From the NCBI RefSeq assembly GCF_001667265.1, contig NZ_LZHW01000010.1, positions 52,177 through 116,176 on the forward strand: a stretch of 64,000 nt of DNA. The letters are read 5' to 3'. The translations under genes were made by a program, and so were the position numbers. Shown here piece after piece: positions 37,541 to 46,783 of the stretch. Source of the DNA: Mycobacterium sp. ACS4331 (GTDB lineage: Bacteria > Actinomycetota > Actinomycetes > Mycobacteriales > Mycobacteriaceae). The notes under the pieces were generated by a model. That model made no database searches. It was not told the DNA's origin and saw nothing but the letters and a program-made list of their open reading frames with translations. Every line of letters begins with the position of its first letter. Within the stretch, counting starts at the first letter, position 1.

Positions 37541-38404
37541 TCAGTACTTATAGAATCCCTGACCTGATTTCTTGCCCAGCAAACCCGCCTCGACCATCCG
37601 CTGCAACAGCGGCGGCGGCCCGTATAGCGGCTCCTTGAACTCGTCGAACATCTTGTCGGCGATCAGCTTGAGGGTGTCCAGTCCGATCAGGTCCGACAGC
37701 CGCAGCGGCCCCATCGGATGGGACAGTCCGGCAACCACCGCTTTGTCGATGTCCTCGACGGTGGCGACACCGGCCTCGGCCATCCGGACCGCGGACAGCA
37801 GGTAGGGCACCAGCAGTGCGTTGACCACGAAACCGGAGCGGTCCGAGCACCGCACAACCTGCTTGCCCAGGATCTCGCTGGCGAACTTCTCGGTGCGCTC
37901 GAGCGCGGTCTCGGCGGTGACGAGAGTCTTGACGAGTTCAACCAGCGGCAGGACCGGAACGGGGTTGAAGAAGTGCAGACCCACGACGCGTTGCGGATTC
38001 TTCGTCGCGGCCGCGATCTTCATGATCGGGATGCTGGAGGTGTTCGAGGCCAGCACGGCGTCGGGATCGGTGATCAGCTCATCGAGTTCGGCAAAGATCC
38101 TGCCCTTGACCGCCTCGTCCTCGATGACGGCCTCGATCACCAGCTGCCGGTCGGCGAGATCCCTCAACTCCGTCGTGAAGCTCAGGCTCTCCAGCGCACG
38201 GTCGCGCTCCTTCTCGGTGATCTTGCCGGAGCTCACGCCCCGCTCAAGGGACTTGACGATCCGGCTGCGACCGGCCGTGACGAGGGCCTCACTGGTCTCG
38301 AACACCCGCACGTCCACACCGGCCCGCGCCGTCACCTCGGCGATGCCGGCGCCCATCTGGCCCGCGCCGACGACTCCCACGCGCGTGATCGGTTCTGTAC
38401 TCAC
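37541..38404 (-). CDS. fadB2: 3-hydroxybutyryl-CoA dehydrogenase
   Basis: This 287-residue protein has the NAD site RVGVVGAGQMGAGIAEV, the hydroxyacyl-CoA dehydrogenase signature VLASNTSSIPIMKIAAATKNPQRVVGLHFFNPVPVLPLVELV with the catalytic His of HFFNP, and the C-terminal domain ending GKKSGQGFYKY. It oxidises (S)-3-hydroxybutyryl-CoA in fatty acid beta-oxidation. GTG 38404 is chosen since GGGAGA lies seven nt before it and the homologue Rv0468 starts at the same point. It is downstream of icl1, after a strong terminator. Confidence 0.95.
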   Translation of the reverse strand: MSTEPITRVGVVGAGQMGAGIAEVTARAGVDVRVFETSEALVTAGRSRIVKSLERGVSSGKITEKERDRALESLSFTTELRDLADRQLVIEAVIEDEAVKGRIFAELDELITDPDAVLASNTSSIPIMKIAAATKNPQRVVGLHFFNPVPVLPLVELVKTLVTAETALERTEKFASEILGKQVVRCSDRSGFVVNALLVPYLLSAVRMAEAGVATVEDIDKAVVAGLSHPMGPLRLSDLIGLDTLKLIADKMFDEFKEPLYGPPPLLQRMVEAGLLGKKSGQGFYKY

Positions 38405-38448
38405 CTGCTGATCTCCCAACCGCTTCGTCTGATGCTGGACAGCATGCA

Positions 38449-38482
38449 ACAGGCCCCGCCCAGACATCTGGGCGGGGCCTGT
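38449..38482 (-). terminator. Terminator downstream of icl1
   Basis: A perfect 16-bp stem (38449-38464 with 38467-38482) begins 10 nt after the icl1 stop codon on the minus strand. It separates the icl1 transcript from fadB2. Confidence 0.85.
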
Positions 38483-38492
38483 GCTGCACTTC

Positions 38493-39779
38493 TCAGTGGA
38501 ACTGGCCCTCTTCGGTCGAGCCCGCGAGCGCGGTGGTCGACGAGTTGGGGTCCACGGTGGTGGCGATGCGGTCGAAATAACCGGCGCCGACCTCGCGCTG
38601 GTGCTTGGTGGCGGTGTAGCCGCGCTCCTCGGCCGCGAACTCGCGCTCCTGCAGGTCGACGTAGGCCTTCATCTGCTCACGGGCGTAGCCGTAGGCCAGG
38701 TCGAACATCGAGTAGTTCAGCGCGTGGAAGCCGGCCAGGGTGATGAACTGGAACTTGAAGCCCATCGCACCGAGCTCCTTCTGGAACTTCGCGATGGTCG
38801 CGTCGTCCAGGTGCTGCTTCCAGTTGAACGACGGCGAGCAGTTGTAGGCCAGCATCTGGTCGGGGAACTCGCTCTTGACGCCCTCAGCGAACTTCTTGGC
38901 CAGCTCGAGATCCGGGGTGCCGGTCTCCATCCAGATCAGGTCCGAGTAGGGCGCGTAGGCCTTGGCGCGGGCGATGCAGGGCTCGAGGCCGTTCTTGATC
39001 CGGTAGAAGCCCTCGGAGGTGCGCTCACCGGTGATGAACGGGCGGTCCCGCTCGTCCACGTCGGAGGTGATCAGCGTGGCGGCCTCGGCGTCGGTGCGGG
39101 CGATGACGACGGTGGGCACATCGGCGACGTCAGCGGCCAGACGCGCCGAGGTCAGGGTGCGGATGTGCTGCTGGGTCGGGATCAGCACCTTGCCACCGAG
39201 GTGGCCGCACTTCTTCTCCGAGGCCAGCTGGTCCTCCCAGTGCGAGCCGGCGACGCCCGCGGCGATCATGGCCTTCTGCAGCTCGTAGACGTTCAGTGCG
39301 CCACCGAAACCGGCTTCGCCGTCGGCGACGATGGGCGCCAGCCAGTTCTCCACCGAGCGGTCGCCCTCGACCTTGGCGATCTCGTCGGCGCGCAGCAGCG
39401 CGTTGTTGATACGGCGCACGACCTGCGGCACCGAGTTGGCCGGGTAGAGGCTCTGGTCGGGGTAGGTGTGACCGGACAGGTTGGCGTCACCGGCGACCTG
39501 CCAGCCCGACAGGTAGATGGCCTTGAGGCCCGCGCGCACCTGCTGGACGGCCATGTTGCCGGTCAGCGCGCCCAGCGCGTTGACGAAGTCCATCTCGTGC
39601 AGCTGGTTCCAGAGCACCTCGGCGCCGCGGCGGGCCAGGGTGGCCTCCTCGACGACGGAGCCCTGCAGCGCGACGACGTCGGCCGGCGTGTAGGTGCGGG
39701 TGATGCCCTTCCAGCGCGGGTTGTTGTCCCAGTCGTGCTGGATCTGTTCGGGGGACTTCGGGGTGCCAACGGTGGACAT
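38493..39779 (-). CDS. icl1: Isocitrate lyase
   Basis: This 428-residue enzyme cleaves isocitrate to glyoxylate and succinate. The product length and sequence match mycobacterial Icl1, which also works as 2-methylisocitrate lyase. The catalytic Cys191 lies in [10 protein letters not shown], the substrate-binding region in [10 protein letters not shown], and [21 protein letters not shown] and [17 protein letters not shown] are the C-terminal active-site segments. GAGGAGGCAG precedes ATG 39779. Its promoter region carries RamB-like sites, fitting induction on acetate and fatty acids. Confidence 0.98.
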   Translation of the reverse strand: MSTVGTPKSPEQIQHDWDNNPRWKGITRTYTPADVVALQGSVVEEATLARRGAEVLWNQLHEMDFVNALGALTGNMAVQQVRAGLKAIYLSGWQVAGDANLSGHTYPDQSLYPANSVPQVVRRINNALLRADEIAKVEGDRSVENWLAPIVADGEAGFGGALNVYELQKAMIAAGVAGSHWEDQLASEKKCGHLGGKVLIPTQQHIRTLTSARLAADVADVPTVVIARTDAEAATLITSDVDERDRPFITGERTSEGFYRIKNGLEPCIARAKAYAPYSDLIWMETGTPDLELAKKFAEGVKSEFPDQMLAYNCSPSFNWKQHLDDATIAKFQKELGAMGFKFQFITLAGFHALNYSMFDLAYGYAREQMKAYVDLQEREFAAEERGYTATKHQREVGAGYFDRIATTVDPNSSTTALAGSTEEGQFH

Positions 39780-39937
39780 GGGCTGCCTCCTCAAGAAGCG
39801 TTCAAACGTGCGACTCTGCGTGATTGCAAGTCGCTGAGGCGTTGCCGGGATCGCCGGTTTGTTAACGCCCCAGCGGCTTCACTGGTGTGCTGAACCCACG
39901 ATGCCACTGTCTATATGCGCAGGTCCACCCGTTTCGA

Positions 39938-39953
39938 TTGCCAACTTTGGCAA
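39938..39953 (-). promoter_or_regulatory. Inverted repeat in the icl1 promoter region
   Basis: TTGCCAA and TTGGCAA are perfect inverted 7-mers separated by CT, 159 nt upstream of the icl1 start. With the site at 39968 it probably forms part of a RamB-responsive control region. Confidence 0.5.
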
Positions 39954-39967
39954 CGACGAGTGGATTA

Positions 39968-39985
39968 TTTGCAAATCTTGCGAAG
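39968..39985 (-). promoter_or_regulatory. Candidate RamB site upstream of icl1
   Basis: TTTGCAAATCTTGCGAAG matches the sequence at 40983-41000 upstream of ramB in 15 of 17 positions after the first base. RamB controls icl1 and its own gene in mycobacteria and corynebacteria, so the shared motif is a good operator candidate. Confidence 0.55.
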
Positions 39986-40073
39986 ATCAGCCGCGCTGAA
40001 CCGGTTCAGTCGCTACTCATCAGTAACTTCATCGACGCAGGTCACCCCGCCAAAACACAGGACAAACGTACTG

Positions 40074-40895
40074 TTAAAGCGCGACGAGCGCTGCGACGGC
40101 TTTGACGTCGTCTCCGACCACATATGTGAGCGTTCTAACAGTCCGGTCGACGAGCTCGGCACCGAACTTGTCGGTCGACCCGGGCGGATAGGTGTGCAGC
40201 AGGATCTCCAGATCGTCGGTCAGCGCCACCGCGGAGTCGTGCTCGATGGTGACCCGCAGCGGAGCCTTCAACAGTTCCGGGGTGGTCGCGAGGAAGTCCT
40301 CGACCACGCTCCAGTACACGGCGTTGTTCATGTGGTCGAAGAGGTCGATGTCGGTGACCCGCACCGGGAACCGGCGCACCTGCTCGGCGTCCTCGCGCGA
40401 GCCCGCCTTGAGATAGGCCCTCCAGCGCAACCGGTCCACCTCGGTGGTGCGCCGCAGGCCCGCCAGAAAGTCCTCCGAGATGCGCGACGGCCCCTGGGTC
40501 TCGCGGCTGAAGTGGATCCAGAACGCCTCAGATTCGATGAGGCCTCCATTCCGCTTCCCCTCCAGGCGCACCCGCATCTCACACCACCGGTTCGACGTTC
40601 CCGAACACCAGCGCCGCAGCCGCAGGATCTCCGGCCCGACGACGGGCTCGATCAGGTCGATCATCGTGCGCCGGACGATCCACGCCGGGTGCACGTCCTC
40701 ATAGCCGAGTTGACGCAGCTGGTCCTGGCCGACGTCCTGGATGTGCCTCGCGGCGCCGTCGAACCGGAGCCTGGCGTCGCGGTCGACGTCGGCCATCCGC
40801 AGGGGCCACTCCACGTCGAACACGTCCGGATGCGGGTCCGGCACCGGCATCAGGGTCTTGCCCAGTCCCGTTGTCGTCGCACTGCTGTCAGCCAT
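40074..40895 (-). CDS. Acyl-ACP thioesterase family protein (Rv0466-like)
   Basis: This protein of 273 residues has a double hot-dog architecture of the Fat/acyl-ACP thioesterase type: VEWPLRMADVDRDARLRFDGAARHIQDVGQDQLRQLGYEDVHPAWIVRRT, then PVRVTDIDLFDHMNNAVYWSVVEDFL with the catalytic Asp/Asn/His trio DHMNN. It would release fatty acids or acyl groups from carrier protein; chain length is unknown. ATG 40895 has GAAGGGA six nt upstream. It lies between icl1 and ramB, in the conserved order. Confidence 0.85.
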   Translation of the reverse strand: MADSSATTTGLGKTLMPVPDPHPDVFDVEWPLRMADVDRDARLRFDGAARHIQDVGQDQLRQLGYEDVHPAWIVRRTMIDLIEPVVGPEILRLRRWCSGTSNRWCEMRVRLEGKRNGGLIESEAFWIHFSRETQGPSRISEDFLAGLRRTTEVDRLRWRAYLKAGSREDAEQVRRFPVRVTDIDLFDHMNNAVYWSVVEDFLATTPELLKAPLRVTIEHDSAVALTDDLEILLHTYPPGSTDKFGAELVDRTVRTLTYVVGDDVKAVAALVAL

Positions 40896-40982
40896 CGCAT
40901 TCCCTTCAACCCCGCGTCCTCCACCCTGGGCGCGATCATGCCAAACCAGCCGTTGCGAACCAATGTGGACTGACACAGCCAC

Positions 40983-41000
40983 GTTGCCAATCATGCGAAG
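40983..41000 (+). promoter_or_regulatory. Candidate RamB autoregulatory site
   Basis: GTTGCCAATCATGCGAAG lies 31 nt before the ramB start and matches the site in the icl1 promoter. A related CGTTGCGAAC lies at 40951. Autoregulation by RamB is known in its family. Confidence 0.55.
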
Positions 41001-41031
41001 CACCCGTTAGCAGCGCGGTACCCTGACCTCG

Positions 41032-42447
41032 GTGTCCAAGACGTATGTGGGCTCGCGGGTCCGGCAACTCCGCAGCGAACGGGGCTTCAGTCAGGCCGCG
41101 CTGGCGCAGATGCTGGAGATCTCGCCCAGCTATCTCAACCAGATCGAACACGACGTTCGGCCGCTGACGGTCGCCGTGCTGCTGCGCATCACCGAGGTCT
41201 TCGGCGTCGACGCGACCTTCTTCGCCTCGCAGGACGACACCCGCCTGGTGGCGGAGTTGCGCGAGGTGACGCTGGACCGCGACCTCGGCATCGACCTGGA
41301 CCTGCCCGAGATCGCCGAGGTGGTCAATGCCCACCCCGACCTGGCCAAGGCCATGGTCAACCTGCACCGTCGCTACCGCCTCACCGCGGCGCAGCTGGCC
41401 GTGGCGACCGAGGACCGCTTCAACGACGGCAGCGGAAGTGGGGCCATCACGATGCCGCATGAAGAGGTTCGCGACTTCTTCTACCAACGGCAGAACTACC
41501 TGCATGAACTCGACACCGCGGCCGAGGACCTCACCGGCAGGATGCGCCTGCACCGCGGAGACATGGCAGGCGACATCGCGCGGCGGCTTTCGCAGCTGCA
41601 CGGCGTGCGGATCGTCAAGCGCATCGACCTCGGCGACACCGTACTGCACCGATACGACCCGGAGACCAAGACGCTGGAGATGAGCGCCCACCTGTCGACG
41701 GGACAGCAGGTGTTCAAGCTGGCCTCCGAGCTGGCCCACCTGGAGTTCGGCGCCCTCATCGACAGCCTCGTGGAGGAGGGCAAGTTCACCAGCGCCGAGT
41801 CACGCACCCTGGCCAGACTCGGACTGGCCAACTACTTCGCGGCCGCGGTCGTGCTGCCCTATCGGCAGTTCCATGAGGTCGCCGAGAACTTCCGCTACGA
41901 CGTGGAGCGCCTGTCGGCCTTCTACTCGACGAGCTACGAGACCATCTGCCACCGGCTCTCGACGCTGCAGCGGCCGTCGATGCGGGGGGTGCCGTTCTCC
42001 TTCGTCCGGGTGGATCGCGCCGGCAACATGTCCAAACGCCAGTCCGCCACGGGTTTCCACTTCTCCTCCACCGGCGGCACCTGTCCCCTGTGGAACGTCT
42101 ACGAGACGTTCGCCAACCCGGGCAAGATCCTGGTGCAGATCGCGCAGATGCCCGACGGCCGCAGCTACATGTGGGTCGCACGAACCGTCGAACGGCGCGC
42201 CGCGCGGTACGGCCAGCCGGGCAAGACCTTTGCGATCGGGCTGGGCTGCGAACTGCGGCACGCCGGACGACTCGTCTACTCGCAGGGACTCGACCTCTCC
42301 GGCCAGAACGCCACCCCCATCGGCGCCGGATGCCGGGTCTGCGAGCGCGACAACTGCCCGCAACGGGCGTTCCCCGCACTGGGGCGCGCCCTCGATCTCG
42401 ACGAGCACCGGTCGACGGTCTCGCCCTATCTGGTCAAGCGGGGTTGA
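41032..42447 (+). CDS. ramB: RamB-type regulator of the glyoxylate cycle
   Basis: This protein has 471 residues. The N-terminal XRE HTH is at 5-65 (VRQLRSERGFSQAALAQMLEISPSYLNQIEHDVRPLTVAVLLRITEVFG). A DUF955/IrrE-like central domain (about 160-300) keeps helical segments but not a clean HExxH: the region reads FKLASELAHLEFGALIDSL. The C-terminus has cysteine pairs GAGCRVCERDNCPQRAFPALG. RamB represses icl1 and acetate-use genes. It is divergent from the thioesterase gene and lies 1.25 kb from icl1. GTG 41032 is the start. Confidence 0.93.
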   Translation: MSKTYVGSRVRQLRSERGFSQAALAQMLEISPSYLNQIEHDVRPLTVAVLLRITEVFGVDATFFASQDDTRLVAELREVTLDRDLGIDLDLPEIAEVVNAHPDLAKAMVNLHRRYRLTAAQLAVATEDRFNDGSGSGAITMPHEEVRDFFYQRQNYLHELDTAAEDLTGRMRLHRGDMAGDIARRLSQLHGVRIVKRIDLGDTVLHRYDPETKTLEMSAHLSTGQQVFKLASELAHLEFGALIDSLVEEGKFTSAESRTLARLGLANYFAAAVVLPYRQFHEVAENFRYDVERLSAFYSTSYETICHRLSTLQRPSMRGVPFSFVRVDRAGNMSKRQSATGFHFSSTGGTCPLWNVYETFANPGKILVQIAQMPDGRSYMWVARTVERRAARYGQPGKTFAIGLGCELRHAGRLVYSQGLDLSGQNATPIGAGCRVCERDNCPQRAFPALGRALDLDEHRSTVSPYLVKRG

Positions 42448-42469
42448 CGCACCCGTACCGTGGAGCGCG

Positions 42470-43018
42470 ATGACACTCGAACCCACGCGGGTCCCGGTGA
42501 CCCGCACGCTGCGTGACGTCGGACCGATCAACTGGGCGATCTGCGCGCTCGGTGCGCGCGGAATCCGTGCGCCGCAGTTCCATCTGTTCAACGCCATGTC
42601 GCGGCACAGCCTGCTGTTCTGGAGTTGGCTGCCCTATTCGGGAGTTCTGCTGTACTGGGGGCGGCTGTCGCGGCGCGACGCCGAGGTGGTGATCCTGCGC
42701 GTCGGCCACCTGCGCCAGTGCGAATACGAACTGCAGCAGCACCGGCGCCTGGCCCGCTCCCGCGGTCTCGACGCGGACCTGCAGCAGAGGATCTTCGAAG
42801 GTCCGGAGGCGGAGGGGTTGTCCGAGAAGGATCGGATCCTGATCCGCGCGACCGACGAGTTCATCCTCGAGCGTGAGGTGTCCGCGCCGACGTGGGCCAC
42901 GCTCTCGGCTCAGTTCAACCGCCGCCAGTTGATCGAATTCTGTCTGCTGGCAGCACAATACGACGGTCTGGCGGCCACCATGAACACCCTGAAGCTGCCG
43001 ATGGACTTCCCCGACTGA
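42470..43018 (+). CDS. Carboxymuconolactone decarboxylase family protein (Rv0464c-like)
   Basis: This 182-residue AhpD/CMD-fold protein has the core EVVILRVGHLRQCEYELQQHRRLARSRGLDADLQQRIFEG. A conserved Glu, Cys and His occur in order, but a CxxC pair as in AhpD is missing, so it is not a canonical peroxidase partner. Its substrate is unknown. It begins 22 nt after ramB and is probably transcribed with it. The C-terminal helix carries QLIEFCLLAAQYDGLAATMNTLKLP. Confidence 0.85.
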   Translation: MTLEPTRVPVTRTLRDVGPINWAICALGARGIRAPQFHLFNAMSRHSLLFWSWLPYSGVLLYWGRLSRRDAEVVILRVGHLRQCEYELQQHRRLARSRGLDADLQQRIFEGPEAEGLSEKDRILIRATDEFILEREVSAPTWATLSAQFNRRQLIEFCLLAAQYDGLAATMNTLKLPMDFPD

Positions 43019-43026
43019 CAGCGGGG

Positions 43027-43935
43027 TCAGAAGGTCTTCACGCTCTCGGCCGACACGACGAACCCGTGCATCGGCCCACCCGCGGAGCCCACGCAGGCCA
43101 CCCCGCCGTCCTCGGTCGCCATACAGGTCGCACCGAAGGCGTCGATGCGATGCCCGGTCGGAAGTTCGCGGATGTCGCCGGGATACGCCGGCGTGCTGAA
43201 CGGCGGACTGCCCGCCTTCCGCGTTCCGGCCACTCCCGGAAGCTGCACGAACACTTCGTCGTCACCACCGGCGACGCCCGGAAGACTTCCGTTGCAACCG
43301 ATCTCGCCGCCGCTGTACATCGCCATCCGGCAGGTCAGCCCGCCGACGGTGAACACCGGGAAGATGTTCTTGGGGCCGACACCCACGGTGTAGCTGTCGT
43401 CGCTGCCGATGAAGTCGTTGGGGTCGGGCACCCCGGCGGGCAGGCCCGGGGTGCGCGGTCCGATGCCGGTGCCGTCGGGCGAGATCGTCATCCACGCCGT
43501 CACGGGTGATCCCTTGGTGCACACGGTCTTCGCCCCCTCGCCCACGGCGCACTCGAAGTCGGCGAAGGTGAGCTTGTGGCCGACGGTCAACACGCGCGCG
43601 GCCGCACCCGTCGGTTTGACGAAGCCCGGATTCGGCGTCGCACGCAGACCGCGCTGGGGTTGGTCGGCGGCCAGCACGATCTCGTTGACCGCCGGGGGCA
43701 CGCCGGGCAGGGCGCCGTCACATCCGGCCCTCCCCTGCGCGGGCCGGATGGCACACAGCAGGCCATCAGGCGTCTGGAAGTACACCTCACCACCGTTGGC
43801 GGCCGTGTCGAGAAACGGTTCCACCGGAACCGCTTTGTACTCGCGCAGATTCGGCGCCTCCGGCGATGCCGCCGCAGGCACCGCCCCGGCCAGCATGACC
43901 AGGGCGGACGCCGCGGTGAGGAGAAGAGTCTTCAT
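43027..43935 (-). CDS. Secreted protein with duplicated cysteine-paired repeats
   Basis: This 302-residue protein has a signal peptide [24 protein letters not shown]. The mature protein has two similar halves. Each has a Cys-containing strand and then GC-x-G-x-LPGV: LLCAIRPAQGRAGCDGALPGVP (Cys61, Cys72) and LTCRMAMYSGGEIGCNGSLPGVA. A second pair follows in each half (FECAVGEGAKTVC and ATCMATEDGGVAC), so up to four disulphides are possible. The fold is not recognised. ATG 43935 overlaps the lpdC stop by a few bases. The function is unknown; it is exported to the cell envelope or medium. Confidence 0.8.
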   Translation of the reverse strand: MKTLLLTAASALVMLAGAVPAAASPEAPNLREYKAVPVEPFLDTAANGGEVYFQTPDGLLCAIRPAQGRAGCDGALPGVPPAVNEIVLAADQPQRGLRATPNPGFVKPTGAAARVLTVGHKLTFADFECAVGEGAKTVCTKGSPVTAWMTISPDGTGIGPRTPGLPAGVPDPNDFIGSDDSYTVGVGPKNIFPVFTVGGLTCRMAMYSGGEIGCNGSLPGVAGGDDEVFVQLPGVAGTRKAGSPPFSTPAYPGDIRELPTGHRIDAFGATCMATEDGGVACVGSAGGPMHGFVVSAESVKTF

Positions 43936-45329
43936 CAGAAGTTGATCATGTGTCCGACCAATCCGTGGAAGCACTCCTGCAGTGCCTCCGACAGTGTCGG
44001 GTGGGTGTGGACATTGCGGGCCAGTTCGTTGGCGGTCAGATCCCACTTCTGGGCCAGCGTCAGCTCGGGCAGCAGCTCGGAGACGTCGGGGCCGATCAGG
44101 TGGCCGCCGAGCAGTTCGCCGTACTTCTTGTCGGCGATCAGTTTGACGAAACCGGTGGGGTCAGCCAGACCGTGCGCCTTGCCGTTGGCGGTGAACGGGA
44201 ACTTCGCGACGACGATGTCGTAACCCTCTTCTTTGGCCTGCTGTTCGGTGAGACCGAAGCTGGCGACCTGGGGCTGACAGAACGTCGCGCGCGGCATCAT
44301 CCGGTAGTCGCCGAGCGCCAGGGTGTCGGCGCCGCCGATGGTCTCGGCCGCGACCACGCCCATCGCCTCGGCGACGTGGGCGAGCATCAACTTCCCGGTG
44401 ACGTCACCGATGGCGTAGATGTGCGGCACGTTGGTGCGCATGTAGTCGTCGATGCCGATCGCCCTGCGGTCGGTCAACTGCACGCCCGTGTTCTCCAGGC
44501 CGAAACCTTCGATGTTGGGCGCAAACCCGATGGCCTGCAGCACCTTGTCGGCCTTGAGTTCGTCGGTCTTGCCGTCCTTGCTGACCGCGACGGTGACCGT
44601 CGACCCGTCATCGGTGATCTTCTCGACCTTGGTCCCGGTCAGGATCTTCACGCCGAGCTTCTTGTACTGCTTCTCGATCTCCTTGGACACCTCGGCGTCC
44701 TCGTTGGGCAGTGCCCGCGGCAGGAATTCGACGATCGTGACGTCGACGCCGTAGTTCTTCAGGACGTAGGCGAACTCCATACCGATTGCGCCGGCCCCGG
44801 CGATGATGATCGACCCCGGAAGCTCACGCGAGAGGATCTGGCTTTCGTAGGTGACGACGTTCTCGCTCAACGACGTACCCGGCACCAGGCGCGTGCTGCT
44901 GCCGGTCGCGATGATGGCGTTGGAGAAGGTGACTGTCTCGGTGCCGCCCTCGTTGAGATCGACGACGAGGGTGTTGGCGTCGGAGAACTTGCCGTACCCG
45001 TGCAGTTCGGTGATCTTGTTCTTCTTCATCAGGAAGTGCACGCCGGCGACCCGGCCGTCGGCGACCTTGCGGCTGCGGTCGAACGCCGCGCCGTAGTCGA
45101 ACGTCGCCTCACCGCTGATGCCGAAGGTCTTGGCCTCCTTGGTGAAGATGTGAGCCAGTTCGGCGTTGCGCAGAAGCGCCTTGGAGGGGATGCACCCCAC
45201 GTTGAGGCACACGCCGCCCCAGTACTTCGGTTCGACGATCGCGGTGTTCAAGCCAAGCTGAGCGGCGCGAATCGCCGCAACGTATCCACCAGGTCCAGCT
45301 CCGAGCACAACAACGTCATAGTGAGTCAC
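43935..45329 (-). CDS. lpdC: Dihydrolipoamide dehydrogenase
   Basis: This 464-residue flavoprotein (E3) reoxidises dihydrolipoyl groups of pyruvate dehydrogenase and related complexes. In mycobacteria it also serves the peroxynitrite reductase system. FAD site [23 protein letters not shown], redox disulphide Cys41-Cys46 in [19 protein letters not shown] site [21 protein letters not shown] and C-terminal His-Glu in [13 protein letters not shown] are all present. Its length equals that of M. tuberculosis LpdC (Rv0462). The start is GTG 45329. Confidence 0.98.
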   Translation of the reverse strand: MTHYDVVVLGAGPGGYVAAIRAAQLGLNTAIVEPKYWGGVCLNVGCIPSKALLRNAELAHIFTKEAKTFGISGEATFDYGAAFDRSRKVADGRVAGVHFLMKKNKITELHGYGKFSDANTLVVDLNEGGTETVTFSNAIIATGSSTRLVPGTSLSENVVTYESQILSRELPGSIIIAGAGAIGMEFAYVLKNYGVDVTIVEFLPRALPNEDAEVSKEIEKQYKKLGVKILTGTKVEKITDDGSTVTVAVSKDGKTDELKADKVLQAIGFAPNIEGFGLENTGVQLTDRRAIGIDDYMRTNVPHIYAIGDVTGKLMLAHVAEAMGVVAAETIGGADTLALGDYRMMPRATFCQPQVASFGLTEQQAKEEGYDIVVAKFPFTANGKAHGLADPTGFVKLIADKKYGELLGGHLIGPDVSELLPELTLAQKWDLTANELARNVHTHPTLSEALQECFHGLVGHMINF

Positions 45330-45386
45330 GGCGACCAGCCTAGTGGTGCGGTCCACGCTGCGCGGACGGATCCTGGTCGCAGGCGG

Positions 45387-45926
45387 TCAGGGGGTGAGCC
45401 AGCCGAAGACGTACATGCCGTAGAGCGCCGCGGCCGCGGCCCCCGACGCGAACGGCGCGGTCAGCACCGCAATCGAGGCCATGGCCAGCCGGGGCTTCTG
45501 CTCTGCGGTCGACAACAGCAGCGCGGCCACCACACACGCGATGACGTACACGAGCACTGAGAAGTCCGGCCACGTCTTGTCCACCGCGTGGAACCACCAG
45601 TAGTAGAAGCCCAGCCCGGCTGCCCCAGCCACAGCCCACACACCCGCTGTGACCAGCAGGAACTTCCACCATTTCACGTACAGATACTGGCCGGGCACCA
45701 CCGCGGGCGGCACCGGCACAGGAATCGGCTCAGAGACCTCGGGCAGGTCCTGCGGCCCGGAATCGACGGCTTCCGGCCCGGGTTGTTCGGCGACGAGCAC
45801 GTCGCCACCGCCGAGCGGTGCCGGATGCGGACCGGTGTCGAAGATCGGCGCGTGATGCGGCTCGGTCAGCGGCAGCGACTCGGTGTCGAACGGGGTGAAC
45901 CACGGTGATCTGGACTCAGCCACCAT
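45387..45926 (-). CDS. Membrane protein with proline-rich N-terminus (Rv0461-like)
   Basis: This protein has 179 residues. Residues 1-85 are polar and Pro/Asp/Glu-rich; then come three hydrophobic helices: FLLVTAGVWAVAGAAGLGFYYWW, FSVLVYVIACVVAALLL and SIAVLTAPFASGAAAAALYGMYVF. The N-terminal part is probably disordered and cytoplasmic. Function unknown. Its ATG overlaps the end of the next upstream gene by 11 nt, so the two are translated together. Confidence 0.8.
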   Translation of the reverse strand: MVAESRSPWFTPFDTESLPLTEPHHAPIFDTGPHPAPLGGGDVLVAEQPGPEAVDSGPQDLPEVSEPIPVPVPPAVVPGQYLYVKWWKFLLVTAGVWAVAGAAGLGFYYWWFHAVDKTWPDFSVLVYVIACVVAALLLSTAEQKPRLAMASIAVLTAPFASGAAAAALYGMYVFGWLTP

Positions 45927-46194
45927 GCACCACCTGAATCAGGACAAGCGCCGCGAACCAGCCCGGCGCGATCGCCGCGACGAACGCGCCGACTGCGGTC
46001 ACCCACCGCCGGCCCGACGTCAGGATCAGCGCCATCCCCAGGATCGTGGGGGCTCCGAGTACGACGGCGATCGCCGCGTCCGGGCGGACCGAGGCGTGCA
46101 CCAACAGCGTCACGGCGACGCCGAGCACCACGCCGACGGCCGCGCCGATCAGCGTCGCGGCGCTCAGTTGCCAAGCCCTCGGAAGGGGTATCAC
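45916..46194 (-). CDS. Small hydrophobic membrane protein (Rv0460-like)
   Basis: Three predicted helices nearly fill this 92-residue protein: ATLIGAAVGVVLGVAVTLLVHAS, AIAVVLGAPTILGMALILTSG and AVGAFVAAIAPGWFAALVLIQVV. It overlaps the following membrane-protein gene by 11 nt, and the two probably act together. No further assignment is possible. Confidence 0.78.
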   Translation of the reverse strand: MIPLPRAWQLSAATLIGAAVGVVLGVAVTLLVHASVRPDAAIAVVLGAPTILGMALILTSGRRWVTAVGAFVAAIAPGWFAALVLIQVVHGG

Positions 46195-46256
46195 TCCTGC
46201 ACCGTACGACGCTGCGCGCCGAGGACTTCACGCCCACGCGTGCCGTGGCCGGACAG

Positions 46257-46754
46257 TTACCGATTCGGTATCGGACAGGCGTCAGCGGCGTGGGCCACCA
46301 CGTCTCCACGCGGCCCGGGCGGTCGCACCCCCTGCTCGAACTGCGCGCCGGTAATCGCAGGCAGATGCTCCAACTGCGCGGTCTCGTCGGCCGTGAACGC
46401 CCGCCCCCGGGACAGGAATCGCACCCCGTCGGGGGCCTCCAAGCTGAAGCCGCTGCCCCGGCCGGCCACCAGATCGATCACCAGTTGGGTGTGCTTCCAC
46501 ACGTCGAACTGGGGTCCGGAGATCCACACCGGCACGCCCTCGGGCTGCGGTTCGCAGGTCACGTCGAGCAGGCCGAGAAGCACGTCGCGGTCGCCGACCA
46601 CGAAGTCCCCGTCGGGGTAGCACATGGGTGAGGATCCGTCGCAGCAGCCGCCGGACTGGTGGAACATCACCGGCCCGGTGCGCTGCTGCAGCTGTGCCAA
46701 CTGTTCGGCGGCGGCCCGGGTCAGGCGCACACGAGGGGGGACCTCCATGCGCAT
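46257..46754 (-). CDS. DUF779 protein (Rv0459-like)
   Basis: This 165-residue protein has the conserved DUF779 core PVMFHQSGGCCDGSSPMCYPDGDFVVGDRDVLLG, with three Cys that may bind metal, and GVPVWISGPQFDVWKHTQLVIDLV. It is about 40 residues longer than usual at its C-terminus (RGRAFTADETAQLEHLPAITGAQFEQG). DUF779 genes generally lie beside an aldehyde dehydrogenase gene, as Rv0458 in M. tuberculosis; here that partner is absent. ATG 46754 or 46748 could be used. The start region faces the prolyl oligopeptidase gene. Confidence 0.82.
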   Translation of the reverse strand: MRMEVPPRVRLTRAAAEQLAQLQQRTGPVMFHQSGGCCDGSSPMCYPDGDFVVGDRDVLLGLLDVTCEPQPEGVPVWISGPQFDVWKHTQLVIDLVAGRGSGFSLEAPDGVRFLSRGRAFTADETAQLEHLPAITGAQFEQGVRPPGPRGDVVAHAADACPIPNR

Positions 46755-46783
46755 CACAGTACTGCCGCGGCCACAATGGCGGG

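Noticed and set aside
40074..40895. A longer start for the thioesterase gene at 41003
   Set aside because: The extra 36 residues overlap the putative RamB site and the ramB promoter, and the ribosome site supports ATG 40895.
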